A model generated the notes under the pieces. That model worked only from the letters and a program-made list of their open reading frames with translations. It ran no database searches and had not been told where the DNA came from. The position numbers and the translations under genes are program-made. From JBDWFY01 sp965275915 (lineage in GTDB: Bacteria; Pseudomonadota; Alphaproteobacteria; Rhizobiales; Stappiaceae), in the NCBI GenBank assembly GCA_965275915.1, contig CBDHYI010000006.1, positions 682,001 through 746,000 of the forward strand: a DNA stretch of 64,000 nt. Reading direction: 5' to 3'. This document shows positions 18,110 through 27,079 of this stretch, in pieces (position 1 is the first letter of the stretch; every line of letters begins with the position of its first letter).

Positions 18110-18882
18110 CAGCTCATCCAATTGCCGCCATCCACATTGTAGGTCTGGGCCACGATATACCGCGCTTCGTCGGAGGCAAGAAAAACGGCCATACCGGTCA
18201 GGTCTTCCGCAGTGCCCATACGTCCGAAAGGCACAGCCTCGCCGACCTCTTTCTTTTTCTGGCCCGGGGCCTTGTTTTCATATTTGGCGAAGAATGCATC
18301 GACTCCGTCCCAGTGTTCGCCATCGACGACGCCGGGTGCGATGGCATTGACGTTGATGCCGTGTCGAATAAGGTTCAGCCCGGCCGACTGCGTGAGGCTG
18401 ATGACAGCCGCCTTTGACGCACAATAGACTGCGACCAAAGGCTCGCCGCGCCGGCCGGCCTGGCTGGCCATATTGATAATCCGCCCCCTGATGCCCTGAT
18501 CGATCATATGGCGCGCAACCGCCTGGAGCGTGAACAGCGTGCCGGCCACATTGATGTCGAATACGCGGTCGAAGTGGCTCCATTCGATCTCGACAACAGG
18601 CGCGGCGGTAAAAATCGCCGCGTTATTGATCAGAATATCGATCCGGCCAAGCCGTTCAACTGTTTCTGTGACGGCAGCATCAATGCTCTCCTGCTGCGTA
18701 ACATCCAGCTTCACGGCGACGGCCGCCCCGCCGATTTCCAATGCCGTGCTATGGGCGCGTTCGATGTCGATATCGGCGATTGCGACCCGGGCGCCCTCGC
18801 GGACATACGCTTTGGCGAAAGACCGGCCAATGCCCCGTGCAGCACCGGTAATCAGCGCGGATTTGCCTTCAAGCCGCTTCAT
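18109..18882 (-). CDS. smoS: Sorbitol dehydrogenase, SDR family
   Basis: A 257-residue short-chain dehydrogenase that oxidises sorbitol (also L-iditol or galactitol) to a ketose with NAD. The cofactor motif TGAARGIG is at 12-19, NNAA near 86-89, and the catalytic residues are Ser140, Tyr153 and Lys157 (YCASK). The strand GINVNAIAPGVVDGEHWDGV and the final YNVDGGNWMS are characteristic of the SmoS group. It overlaps the upstream ATPase gene by four bases (ATGA) and the downstream mtlK start by one base, indicating a single translationally coupled operon. Confidence 0.92.
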   Translation of the reverse strand: MKRLEGKSALITGAARGIGRSFAKAYVREGARVAIADIDIERAHSTALEIGGAAVAVKLDVTQQESIDAAVTETVERLGRIDILINNAAIFTAAPVVEIEWSHFDRVFDINVAGTLFTLQAVARHMIDQGIRGRIINMASQAGRRGEPLVAVYCASKAAVISLTQSAGLNLIRHGINVNAIAPGVVDGEHWDGVDAFFAKYENKAPGQKKKEVGEAVPFGRMGTAEDLTGMAVFLASDEARYIVAQTYNVDGGNWMS

Positions 18883-19883
18883 TCGATCCTGAGCCCATTG
18901 TCTGAAAACTTGTGAATGACATCGGGTCGAGGCGTCATATGGATACGATCGCCATGCCGGAAATCGACCTCGCCATCAGCCCGAACGGTGATTGTGTCCG
19001 CCAGACCTGTTTCATGCACATGGAAAAACGTATCAGAACCCAGATGTTCGGAAACACCGACCACGCCGGACCACGGGCCTTCCGATCCGGAGACCGTGAT
19101 ATGCTCGGGCCGGATCCCGATCGTATGTCCGCCGTGGCGGCCCGCCTCCTCGCCCTCGATGAAGTTCATTTTGGGCGAGCCAATAAAACCGGCCACGAAG
19201 AGATTGCGCGGAGAACGATAAAGTTCAAGCGGACTGCCGACCTGTTCGATATTGCCGCTGCGCAAAACCACTATCTTGTCCGCCATCGTCATGGCTTCCA
19301 CCTGATCGTGCGTCACATAGATCATGGTGGTCTTCAGCCGCTCATGCAGTTCGCTGATTTCAAGCCTCATCCCCACGCGCAAGGCCGCATCAAGGTTCGA
19401 CAACGGCTCGTCAAAGAGAAACGCGTCCGGTTCGCGGACAATGGCCCGCCCGATGGCCACACGCTGACGCTGACCGCCCGAAAGCTGGCCGGGGCGCCGG
19501 TCGAGATAATCTGTCAGGTTGAGAACCGCGGCGGCCTGTTCAACCCGCCGATCCTGCTCGGCCTTGTCCATTTTCGCCATCCGGAGCGGAAAGGCGATGT
19601 TCTTTCTCACCGACATATGCGGGTAGAGTGCATAGGACTGGAACACCATGGCCAGTCCCCGTTTGGCGGGCGGAACCTCGGTGGCGTCCTTTCCGTCGAT
19701 CTCGATCTTTCCGCCCGTTACGTCTTCAAGACCGGCGATCAGCCGCAGAAGTGTGGATTTGCCGCATCCCGAAGGGCCGACGAACACCGCGAACTCCCCG
19801 TCTTCGATGGTCAGGTCCAGCGGCGGAATAACCTCAACGTCGCCGAAGCTTTTGGATACTTTGTCAAGTACGATGCGTCCCAT
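18879..19883 (-). CDS. smoK: Sorbitol/mannitol ABC transporter, ATPase
   Basis: A 334-residue MalK/UgpC-type ATPase. Walker A GPSGCGKST is at 36-44, Q-loop FQSYALYPHM near 81-90, signature LSGGQ at 134-138, Walker B FLFDEP at 155-160, and the H-loop in YVTHDQVEAM. A C-terminal TOBE-like domain follows (IGIRPEHITV). All catalytic residues are intact, in contrast to the two other ATPase domains noted elsewhere in the window. It energises the SmoF-SmoG channel at the inner membrane. It begins nine bases after the smoG stop. Confidence 0.93.
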   Translation of the reverse strand: MGRIVLDKVSKSFGDVEVIPPLDLTIEDGEFAVFVGPSGCGKSTLLRLIAGLEDVTGGKIEIDGKDATEVPPAKRGLAMVFQSYALYPHMSVRKNIAFPLRMAKMDKAEQDRRVEQAAAVLNLTDYLDRRPGQLSGGQRQRVAIGRAIVREPDAFLFDEPLSNLDAALRVGMRLEISELHERLKTTMIYVTHDQVEAMTMADKIVVLRSGNIEQVGSPLELYRSPRNLFVAGFIGSPKMNFIEGEEAGRHGGHTIGIRPEHITVSGSEGPWSGVVGVSEHLGSDTFFHVHETGLADTITVRADGEVDFRHGDRIHMTPRPDVIHKFSDNGLRIE

Positions 19884-19892
19884 GGTCTTTTC

Positions 19893-20723
19893 CTATTTCA
19901 CCGCGCCGAAGGTCAGGCCGCGTACGAGTTGTTTCTGGCTGAACCAGCCCAGGATAAGGATCGGTGCAATCGCCATTGTTGAGGCTGCGCTGAGCTTGGC
20001 GTAGAACAGGCCTTCCGGGCTGGAATAGCTGGCGATGAATGCCGTCAGAGGTGCCGCTCTGGCTGCCGTAAGATTGAGCGTCCAGAAAGCCTCGTTCCAT
20101 GCCAGAATGATGTTCAGAAGGATGGTCGAGGCAATCCCCGGCACCGCCATCGGCGTCAGGACGTAGATGATTTCCTCGCGGAGCGAAGCGCCATCCATCC
20201 GCGCCGCCTCAAGGATCTCGCCGGGGATTTCCTTGAAGTAGGTGTAGAGCATCCAGATAATGATCGGCAGATTGATCAGCATCAGCACCAGCACCAGACC
20301 GACCCGCGTATCCAGCAATCCGAAATCGATAAACAACAGATAGATCGGATAGAGAACGCCGACAGCAGGCAGCATTTTGGTCGATAACATCCACATCAGG
20401 ACATCTTTGGTCCGCCTGGAAGGTACAAACGCCATCGACCATGCGGCCGGGACAGCGATGATAATGCCAAGCAGTGTCGATCCGCCGGCGATGATCACCG
20501 AGTTCCACAGGAACCGCATATAGTCCGACCGTTCCTGCACGATGGCATAGTTTTCCAGCGTCCAGTCAAAGAACAGGAACAGCGGCGGATCGTTGATTGC
20601 CTGAGCTTCTGTCTTGAAGCTGGTCAGGATCGTCCACAGGATCGGGAAGAAGATCAGAAGGCCGACTCCCCAGGCAACCGCCGTGTTGATGGCTTTCCGT
20701 TGTGATGTGACAGCACGGGCCAT
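19893..20723 (-). CDS. smoG: Sorbitol/mannitol ABC transporter, permease 2
   Basis: A 276-residue inner-membrane permease of the MalG type with six hydrophobic segments. The EAA loop is recognisable as EILEAARMDGASLREEIIYV, followed by PMAVPGIAST. The first helix begins WGVGLLIFFPILWTILTSFK, typical of the family. With SmoF it forms the translocation channel. The gene starts 13 bases after smoF and is followed closely by smoK. Confidence 0.92.
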   Translation of the reverse strand: MARAVTSQRKAINTAVAWGVGLLIFFPILWTILTSFKTEAQAINDPPLFLFFDWTLENYAIVQERSDYMRFLWNSVIIAGGSTLLGIIIAVPAAWSMAFVPSRRTKDVLMWMLSTKMLPAVGVLYPIYLLFIDFGLLDTRVGLVLVLMLINLPIIIWMLYTYFKEIPGEILEAARMDGASLREEIIYVLTPMAVPGIASTILLNIILAWNEAFWTLNLTAARAAPLTAFIASYSSPEGLFYAKLSAASTMAIAPILILGWFSQKQLVRGLTFGAVK

Positions 20724-20736
20724 GGTTTTATCTCCC

Positions 20737-21615
20737 CTATGCGTCCAGGTTCTTGCCGACGATGCGCATCAGGAACAGCGCAACGATGTTGGCGAGAATG
20801 ATGGCGTAAACACCTCCGGCCGAGCCAAGCCCGACATTCTGGCTTTCCAGCACGCGCTGGAAGATCAGATAGGTCAGCGTTCGGGTCCCGAATGCACCGC
20901 CGGTGGTGACGAAGATCTCGGCGAAAATGGCCAGCAGAAAGATCGTCTGGATCAGTATGACGATGGTGATCGCGCGGCTCAGATGCGGCAACACGATAAA
21001 GATAAAGCGGTCAAGCGTGCTTGCGCCGTCCATTTCCGACGCTTCCAGTTGTTCGCTGTCGAGCGACTGGATTGCCGTCAGCAGGATCAGCGTGGCAAAC
21101 GGCAGCCATTGCCAGGATACGATCATTATGATCGATGGCAGCGAGGCCTGGCTGAGCCATTCCACGGGTGTTGCCCCGAAAGCTTTCCACAGATGTGCCA
21201 ACAGACCGTTCACCGGGTCCATGAACATATTTTTCCAGACCAGGGCCGAAACGGTGGGCATTACGAAAAAGGGTGCGATCACCAGGATGCGGACAACGCC
21301 CTGACCCCACATAGGCTGGTCCAGAAGCATTGCCAGAAGCACACCGAATATCACGGTTATAACCAAAACGCCGCCGACGATGATCAGCGTCGTCTGAACG
21401 CTTGGCCAGAACGAGCTGGAGGTGACAAAGCGGGTGTAGTTCGCGAAGCCGACCCAATCCAAGCCATTGGCCATCGAGTCACCGCGCAAGGGCAGGTATT
21501 TCTTGAAGGAGAAAAACAGCGTCATTGTCAGGGGCACGAGCATCCAGCCCAGAAGCAGGATCACTGCAGGTGCCAACATCAAGCGGGCTGCCGAGCGGGA
21601 ATGCTGAGTCGCCAT
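20737..21615 (-). CDS. smoF: Sorbitol/mannitol ABC transporter, permease 1
   Basis: A 292-residue MalF-type permease with six membrane helices. The EAA loop reads LEASEMDGASTLDRFIFIVL. The first helix segment LMLAPAVILLLGWMLVPLTM follows a short basic N terminus. I choose the ATG at 21615 because GGAGG lies seven bases upstream; two earlier in-frame starts are too close to or before that site. It is separated from the binding-protein gene by about 200 bases that contain a strong hairpin, so its expression relative to smoE is probably lower. Confidence 0.92.
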   Translation of the reverse strand: MATQHSRSAARLMLAPAVILLLGWMLVPLTMTLFFSFKKYLPLRGDSMANGLDWVGFANYTRFVTSSSFWPSVQTTLIIVGGVLVITVIFGVLLAMLLDQPMWGQGVVRILVIAPFFVMPTVSALVWKNMFMDPVNGLLAHLWKAFGATPVEWLSQASLPSIIMIVSWQWLPFATLILLTAIQSLDSEQLEASEMDGASTLDRFIFIVLPHLSRAITIVILIQTIFLLAIFAEIFVTTGGAFGTRTLTYLIFQRVLESQNVGLGSAGGVYAIILANIVALFLMRIVGKNLDA

Positions 21616-21698
21616 AGACATGCCTCCTCTGTTGAGTGTCGCCAAAAGCGACACCCCTAATCGTTTCAGATGTCCGTTCGAAAATTCAAGTCTAAAGG

Positions 21699-21749
21699 GC
21701 CGAAGGGCGACCCGGACAATGTCCTGAGATCCTATTGTCGCCCTTCGGC
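21699..21749 (-). promoter_or_regulatory. Intercistronic hairpin between smoE and smoF
   Basis: A perfect 13-bp inverted repeat (GCCGAAGGGCGAC at 21699-21711 and its complement at 21737-21749) with a 25-base loop that itself can fold (GGAC-AAT-GTCC). There is no T-run after it. In binding-protein operons such structures protect the upstream binding-protein mRNA from 3' decay and attenuate the permease genes; that role is inferred here. Confidence 0.7.
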
Positions 21750-21820
21750 AGGGAGGAATCCCCCAGCGGATCCGGAAAAGGTTCGGCCTTTTCGAAAAGG
21801 ATACGCTTTACTCTACGGCT

Positions 21821-23122
21821 CTAGTAGCCGGCCGCTTCCATCGCATCGGTGGTCAGAGCCTGGGCCTTGGCAAGAGCTTCTTCCACGGATTGCTGACCGG
21901 CATAGACAGCGGAAAACTCCTGACTGACTTCGGTCGCGATACCGGCAAATTCCGGAATGGCCACAAACTGGATGCCGACATAAGGCACCGGCTTGACGGT
22001 CGGGTTCGTCGGATCGGCCGCATTGATGGAGTCGAGCGTCATCTGTGCGAAGGGCACTTTCTGGTACTCAGGATTCGCATAGAGCGAAGTCCGCGCTCCC
22101 GGAGGCACATTGGCCCAGCCTTCCTTTGCTGCGACGAGTTCAATGTACTCCTTTGACGTCGCCCATTCGATGAATTCTTTGGCGGCATCAGCCTTTTGGG
22201 TGCCGGCAGGGATCGCCAGAGCCCAGGCCCAGAGCCAGTTGGACCGCTTGCCCGCACCGGTATCCGGTGCCAGCGCGAAGCCGACTTTGTCGGCCACAGT
22301 CGACTCTTCGGGGTTGGTCACGAAGGATGCAGCGACAGTCGCGTCGATCCACATGCCGCACTTGCCCTGCTGGAACAGAGACAGATTTTCGTTAAAGCCG
22401 TTGGTCGCGTAGCCCGGAGGCCCTGCTTCGGTCATCAGGTCCACGAAGAAGTTCAGCGCGTTGGCCCATTCGGGCTGATCGAACTGTGCTTTCCAGTCTT
22501 CGTCAAACCAGCGTGCACCGAACGAGTTGGCCGTCACGGTAATGAAGGCGCCGCCCTCACCCCATCCGGCCTTGCCGCGCAGGCAAATGCCGTTGATCTC
22601 GTTGTCACGATCGGTCATGGCAATTGCAGCTTCGCGGATAAAGTCCCAGGTCGGTGCATCAGGCATTTCAAGACCGGCCTTTTCCATCAGGTCGGTGCGG
22701 TACATGACCATGGAGCTTTCGCCGTAAAAAGGGGCGGCATAAAGCGTGCCGTCATGGCTGAGACCACCGCGCATTGCGGGCAGGATGTCGTCAACGTCGT
22801 ATTCGGCACTGAGATCGGTGAGCGGCACCAGCCAGCCATTGGCACCCCAGATCGGGGTTTCGTACATGCCGATCGTCATGATGTCGAAGGCGCCGCCTTT
22901 GGTCGATATATCTGTTGTGACGCGCTGACGCAGAACGTTCTCTTCAAGGGTCACCCATTCGACTTCATGGCCGGTCTTGGCTGTGAAATCATCGGTGTAA
23001 CCTTGCATGCGGATCATGTCGCCGTTGTTCACGGTTGCGATGGTGATTGTTTCCGCAAAGGCTCCGCCAGTCGCAATCAGCGACACGGCAGCGGCCGCAC
23101 AAAGTGCGCTCTTGAGTTCCAT
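21821..23122 (-). CDS. smoE: Sorbitol/mannitol ABC transporter, substrate-binding protein
   Basis: A 433-residue periplasmic solute-binding protein (family 1 sugar type) with a clear signal peptide cleaved near GGAFAETI. The mature protein begins ITIATVNNGDMIRMQGYTDD and contains FDIMTIGMYETPIWGANGW and PFYGESSMVMYRTDLM, features of the SmoE/MtlE polyol-binding group. It captures sorbitol or mannitol for SmoFGK. It is the first gene of the operon; an operator-like palindrome lies 72-85 bases before the ATG, just beyond the end of the upstream LacI-type gene. Confidence 0.93.
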   Translation of the reverse strand: MELKSALCAAAAVSLIATGGAFAETITIATVNNGDMIRMQGYTDDFTAKTGHEVEWVTLEENVLRQRVTTDISTKGGAFDIMTIGMYETPIWGANGWLVPLTDLSAEYDVDDILPAMRGGLSHDGTLYAAPFYGESSMVMYRTDLMEKAGLEMPDAPTWDFIREAAIAMTDRDNEINGICLRGKAGWGEGGAFITVTANSFGARWFDEDWKAQFDQPEWANALNFFVDLMTEAGPPGYATNGFNENLSLFQQGKCGMWIDATVAASFVTNPEESTVADKVGFALAPDTGAGKRSNWLWAWALAIPAGTQKADAAKEFIEWATSKEYIELVAAKEGWANVPPGARTSLYANPEYQKVPFAQMTLDSINAADPTNPTVKPVPYVGIQFVAIPEFAGIATEVSQEFSAVYAGQQSVEEALAKAQALTTDAMEAAGY

Positions 23123-23193
23123 ACGAGTCCTCCCTCGGATTTAAGTTGCGAGAGTACCGTAATCCAGACACTTGCGCGTCGTCAATAAAAAAC

Positions 23194-23207
23194 TTTACAG
23201 GCGTAAA
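23194..23207. promoter_or_regulatory. Putative LacI-type operator of the smo operon
   Basis: TTTAC-AGGC-GTAAA, a 5+4+5 inverted repeat, with flanking AACTTTAC and ACTTTT. It lies between the repressor stop and the smoE start. A close copy (TTTGC-GGGC-GCAAA with the same ACTTTT flank) occurs at 24344-24357. Conservation of both arms and one flank makes a shared repressor site likely; binding is not shown. Confidence 0.6.
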
Positions 23208-23220
23208 CTTTTATGAATTT

Positions 23221-24252
23221 TCAGGCGGACTCTCTCATCACCAGTCGCGCCGGAAACAATATTTCAACCCGCTGCTCGAACCGGCCCCCGCCTTCGATCA
23301 ACTGAAACAGCGTCTCAACGACCTGGTCTGAAACAAGTGCGTAATCATGCGCTGCCGTTGTCAGCGATGGGCAGGTGAAACGCGAGAACGGGTGATCGTC
23401 ATGGGATGCAACGCGCAGGTCGCACTCCTCGCTTCGTCCGACACGCACACCTTTCTCGCAACAGGCAGACAGAAAGCCGATGGCCAGACGGTCGTTGCTG
23501 CACAGGACGGTATTGGTTGGCAGGGATTTTTCCTCAAGCAGTTTCAGGCCACCCTGGCGCCCGATTTCCTCAAACCCCCAACCGGTTCCTTCCACACGGA
23601 CGACATGTGGTTCAAGCCGCAGGCGCTCCATCATATTCAGGTACGCTTCCCGACGCTTGTTTGCATTCGGGTTTGCGGGATAGCGCATCTCAAAGAAGCA
23701 CGGCGGTTCTCCGGTCCGGGTCAGATACTCAACGGTCTGCGAGACGAAACTGTAATTGTCAGATCCGACGAAAGCCTCGCCCATCGCTTCGATATTGCTG
23801 TCGAACAAAACTGTCGGCACATCGCGGCAGAAGGACTCGATCACCGATTTGTCGGACTCGCGCCCAAGCGGCGCAAGCAGCACACCGGCCGGCTTCAGCG
23901 AACGAAGACCGTCAAGAATGTTGTTCTCACGCGCTTGCTCACCGTGCGAACTGAACAGCAATGGCGAAAACCCGGCGCTGATACAGCGCCGCTCGATGAC
24001 GCGCACAATCTCGGCAAAAAACGGATCTGAGAGGTAGGGAACGATGATGCCGATATTCTTGGTCATCTGCCGATTCTGGTTCATCGCGTAAATGTTCGGC
24101 CGGTAATTGTAGCGCGACAGCGCCTCTTCAATCCGTTCCCGCGTTGATTTCCGGACGCTGTTCGGGTCATTGAAATATTTTGACACGGTCGGACGCGAGA
24201 TCCCGCTGACAGCGGAAAACTCTTCCATATTCTTGACCCTGTGTTCGTTCAT
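23221..24252 (-). CDS. LacI-family regulator of the smo operon
   Basis: A 343-residue LacI/GalR-type regulator. The N-terminal helix-turn-helix reads EEFSAVSGISRPTVSKYFND followed by the hinge region RIEEALSRYNYRPN. The remainder is a periplasmic-binding-protein-like effector domain starting NIGIIVPYLSDPFFAEIVRV, with NTVLCSNDRLAIGFLSA and LRVASHDDHPFSRF near the end. It is immediately upstream of and on the same strand as smoE, so it most likely controls polyol uptake in response to a polyol. Matching palindromes lie both in front of smoE and about 95 bases in front of this gene, suggesting autoregulation. Confidence 0.88.
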   Translation of the reverse strand: MNEHRVKNMEEFSAVSGISRPTVSKYFNDPNSVRKSTRERIEEALSRYNYRPNIYAMNQNRQMTKNIGIIVPYLSDPFFAEIVRVIERRCISAGFSPLLFSSHGEQARENNILDGLRSLKPAGVLLAPLGRESDKSVIESFCRDVPTVLFDSNIEAMGEAFVGSDNYSFVSQTVEYLTRTGEPPCFFEMRYPANPNANKRREAYLNMMERLRLEPHVVRVEGTGWGFEEIGRQGGLKLLEEKSLPTNTVLCSNDRLAIGFLSACCEKGVRVGRSEECDLRVASHDDHPFSRFTCPSLTTAAHDYALVSDQVVETLFQLIEGGGRFEQRVEILFPARLVMRESA

Positions 24253-24336
24253 CTTCGCGAGATTCCTTTGACTTGAAACAGGAAATCCGGCTCCTCCGGC
24301 TCATTGCCAGCAGAGCAGACAAAGATGAGTCTACTT

Positions 24337-24744
24337 CTAATTCTTTGCGGGCGCAAACTTTTGGGGTGAAACGCCGTTAACTGCTGTTAACTCGGCATCC
24401 GGTTCATCCGTCCCCCAATCGAGCGCTCCGATCGCCACATCACCCACAGCCCAGAGCATATTCGTCACGCTGAATAAAATTCCCGCAGTTGTTCCGGTCG
24501 CCACTGCGGCTGCCGCCGTCAGAAGCCGCCAGGGCAAACGGCTCCACATGGAGGTCAGGAAAGGCGCGGTTGCCTTGGTCCTGGCGGAGACCCAGAAAAC
24601 CGACGGGAGGGCGATATGGTTGATCACCGCTGTAATCGGGCGGTCGAGCCTGGTTTCCAGCACCTGTCCAATGCTGTTGTCAGGATGAAAAGGGCTTGTA
24701 CGGGCGCTGTTTGAGGCTCCGGCTTTTCTGTATGCCGCATTCAA
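24337..24744 (-). CDS. Small uncharacterised membrane protein
   Basis: Protein of up to 135 residues with one or two hydrophobic segments (around LTAAAAVATGTTAGILFSV) and an acidic tail. I do not recognise the family. The longest frame starts with TTG at 24744 inside the upstream gene (65-base overlap in another frame); a GTG at 24663, 16 bases after that gene's stop, gives a 108-residue protein and may be the true start. It is the downstream partner of another unrecognised membrane protein on the same strand. A frameshifted single gene is an alternative, but both parts read well without it. Confidence 0.5.
   Translation of the reverse strand: MNAAYRKAGASNSARTSPFHPDNSIGQVLETRLDRPITAVINHIALPSVFWVSARTKATAPFLTSMWSRLPWRLLTAAAAVATGTTAGILFSVTNMLWAVGDVAIGALDWGTDEPDAELTAVNGVSPQKFAPAKN
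24344..24357. promoter_or_regulatory. Second putative LacI-type operator
   Basis: TTTGC-GGGC-GCAAA followed by CTTTT; same architecture and flank as the site at 23194-23207. It lies 92-105 bases upstream of the repressor start and overlaps the last codons of the small membrane protein gene that ends at 24337. Confidence 0.5.
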
Positions 24745-25342
24745 AAATGCCGCCCTGATAGGTCATCAGGCTTGAGAAGGTAACATAGGCTCCGGTGAGA
24801 CTGGTCAGCGCGGGGAGCAGGATTGAGCCGGAAGGTTGAAACGAACCGACGCCATAGGCCGTCAGACCGAGACCGCCCAAGGCGAGTAGCAGACCTCCCA
24901 GTTTCAGATAAACGGGACTTGCGCGGCACAGGCGCAAAAGCGCCGATCCGGAGACGAAACACACGGCGGCAAAAGTAATCCAGTTGGTGCCGAAGAGAAG
25001 CGCCATTCCGATCAGCACAAGGCCGAAAAGAGACGCGATCCCGTCAATCCAGGATTTTGCCTGTCTGTTTTCACTGCCGACAAGCGGGCTGAGCACAATC
25101 GTCAGGAGCACAATCACCGCCAGACCGATCGTGACAACGATATCGGGATAGGCGGAAAAAGAGAGTGCGATATCGCTTGCGAAAGTGCGGCCCGGCAAGT
25201 CGTCAACAGATTGCAGACTTTGGTAAAAAGCGGCAAATCCGCCTGCCCCGGCTATCGCCGCAAGCACATTGCCGCTCTCATAGCCCCAGAACTGAAGTTC
25301 GGGCGCAATCCGGGTGATCCTGGTTTTGAGCGTCACAAACAC
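24680..25342 (-). CDS. Uncharacterised polytopic membrane protein
   Basis: A 220-residue protein with about five hydrophobic helices after a short N-terminal segment (ELQFWGYESGNVLAAIAGAG). The helices include IVVTIGLAVIVLLTIVLSPL and LIGMALLFGTNWITFAAVCF. The short C-terminal end is basic. No family recognised. The start is GTG, with AGG about 12 bases upstream; a second GTG two codons later is equally possible. It precedes and overlaps another small membrane protein gene. It is divergent from the ATP-grasp operon across a 480-base gap. Confidence 0.6.
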   Translation of the reverse strand: MFVTLKTRITRIAPELQFWGYESGNVLAAIAGAGGFAAFYQSLQSVDDLPGRTFASDIALSFSAYPDIVVTIGLAVIVLLTIVLSPLVGSENRQAKSWIDGIASLFGLVLIGMALLFGTNWITFAAVCFVSGSALLRLCRASPVYLKLGGLLLALGGLGLTAYGVGSFQPSGSILLPALTSLTGAYVTFSSLMTYQGGIFECGIQKSRSLKQRPYKPFSS

Positions 25343-25822
25343 GGGAACAGTCGCCTGCCTCTTGAGCGGGTGCGTTCTCTCCCATGTATGAGGTCTTCCG
25401 CCACCTGAAAGGCGTAGTGTCCATTAAACTCCTGTTAAGTTCTGCAAGTTTAAATTGCATCTAAGGAGAAAATAATAAACTGGTTGTGTCTGGATTGTTC
25501 GCTGGGCTCAGGACGCCGGAAATCTACCGGATGGTTCCTTCAGACTGTTTCGTTTGTGCAGTCAAAACGAGAAAATAGTTCCAAAACAATCCTGGCATGA
25601 AACTTGCGATCTATCTCATCGTTTTGGTCATCTTTTCGAATTGGCACACCTGCCAGCATCGAATTGTATCAAAAAGAGGTCACCCATGCTGAGTGCGCAG
25701 CACCGACGTTGTCACAGATCCGGACATCATCTTACAGCGCTTAAGTATCTGAGAAAAAAGAGTAACTTTTCTCAAAGTCCGCTGAAATCGCGCGTTCGGC
25801 CATTTCCTTGAGTGGGACGGTT
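25343..25822. other. Gene-free divergent promoter region
   Basis: About 480 bases between a minus-strand membrane protein gene and the plus-strand ATP-grasp operon. It is less GC-rich than the flanking genes. A plus-strand open frame (25554-25811) reads as low-information sequence rich in H, R and S and has no good ribosome site, so I leave it out. No palindromic operator stood out. The length suggests a regulated promoter for the downstream operon. Confidence 0.45.
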
Positions 25823-27079
25823 ATGACAGAGAACATTAAAAAACCCCTCGTCCTGCTGCTTGGCAACTATCGCCCCTCCCTGATTCTTGCGCGCATGTTC
25901 AAGAAACGCGGGTTCAGCGTAGCGGTCGGCACCCACGGCTGCGAGCGTCTTTGCCAATACAGCAACGCCGTTTCGTCGATGTGGAACCATTCGCCGTTAA
26001 ACGGCGGCCCGACTGTTTTAGCGGCGGAACTTCAGTCATTTGCCGATCAGAACCCTGATTTGATCGCCATCTATCCTGTGGCGGAAGAATATGTGCGGCT
26101 GATGGCCGAGCATGAGGAGCTGTTTCGGCGGCTGCCACCCATTGTCAGCATGAAGAGCGGTCTGGTCAAAAAGTGCTTGAGCAAGGACTTCATGCTCACT
26201 CTTGCCCGTGAAAACGGCGTGCCCACAGCACCGTTCGCCCAGACGAGAGGGCTGCCGGAAACCAGCGAAATCGGCAAAACAGCCGTCGGCTATCCCATGG
26301 TGCTGCGGCCGGTCGATTCGACCAGCCGTATCGATGGCAACAAGGCAGTTGTGATCGATACCGAAGACGCACTCTCAGAGCTGTACCAAAAGCATCGGCT
26401 GGAGCACCAGGATGTGCTGCTTCAACGGAAATTTCAGGGCACACGACACAACGTTTATTTTGCCGCGATTGACGGTGATGTCACACGCGTGCTGCATGCG
26501 GTTATCGACCGGACGGACAAAGTCGACGGTACGGGTCTAGCGGTCGAAGGCCGCACACTTGGTACGGATCACGATCTCGTTGCCCAGACCGGAAAACTCC
26601 TCAAAGCCCTGAATTACTCGGGAATCGGATGCGCCCAGTTTCTGGTAAACGTCGAAACCGGAGAAACTTCCTTTCTTGAGATCAATCCCCGCATTGCCGG
26701 TAATCACGCCTTACCCGAACATGCCGGGCTCGATCTTGGCTGGTTTAACTTTGAGCGTATCGTGCACAACCGTATCTGCCGGCGGCAGGTCAGGGCAGCC
26801 GCCGGATTGCGCTATTGCTGGTCCACAGGAGACCTGATGGGCGCAAAGGTCGCCTTTCTTCGCAAGGAGATCGGTCTTCCAGCCTTGCTCGCCTGGTCAG
26901 CCAGGGCCGTTATGACAGCCATTCGGTCCGATTTGCACATGGTGTTCAGTCTGCGCGACCCGCGTCCTGCAATCCGTGGTGTCTGGAACCTGGTTCCGCG
27001 CATCGCAAGGTGGCGAACGCGCGAAATCTCACCCGGTGAAAGTACCATTTACTCAACAGAAGAGCAGAGATTAACGTGA
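25823..27079 (+). CDS. ATP-grasp ligase
   Basis: A protein of about 418 residues with an ATP-grasp fold. An N-terminal Rossmann-like domain (KPLVLLLGNYRPSLILARMF) is followed by a linker and the ATP-grasp core: GYPMVLRPVDSTSRIDGNKA, VLLQRKFQGTRHNVYFAAID, and the metal-binding end SFLEINPRIAGNHALPEHAG (glutamate and asparagine of EINPR). The last 100 residues are a helical tail. Such carboxylate-amine ligases join an amino acid or amine to a carboxylate; the substrates are unknown. The ATG at 25823 has a GGGACGG stretch before it. Its stop overlaps the next gene's GTG by four bases. Confidence 0.85.
   Translation: MTENIKKPLVLLLGNYRPSLILARMFKKRGFSVAVGTHGCERLCQYSNAVSSMWNHSPLNGGPTVLAAELQSFADQNPDLIAIYPVAEEYVRLMAEHEELFRRLPPIVSMKSGLVKKCLSKDFMLTLARENGVPTAPFAQTRGLPETSEIGKTAVGYPMVLRPVDSTSRIDGNKAVVIDTEDALSELYQKHRLEHQDVLLQRKFQGTRHNVYFAAIDGDVTRVLHAVIDRTDKVDGTGLAVEGRTLGTDHDLVAQTGKLLKALNYSGIGCAQFLVNVETGETSFLEINPRIAGNHALPEHAGLDLGWFNFERIVHNRICRRQVRAAAGLRYCWSTGDLMGAKVAFLRKEIGLPALLAWSARAVMTAIRSDLHMVFSLRDPRPAIRGVWNLVPRIARWRTREISPGESTIYSTEEQRLT

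Noticed and set aside
20614..21660. A 348-codon plus-strand open frame
   Set aside because: Antisense to the two smo permease genes; composition is that of a reverse-strand shadow (many H, Q, R).
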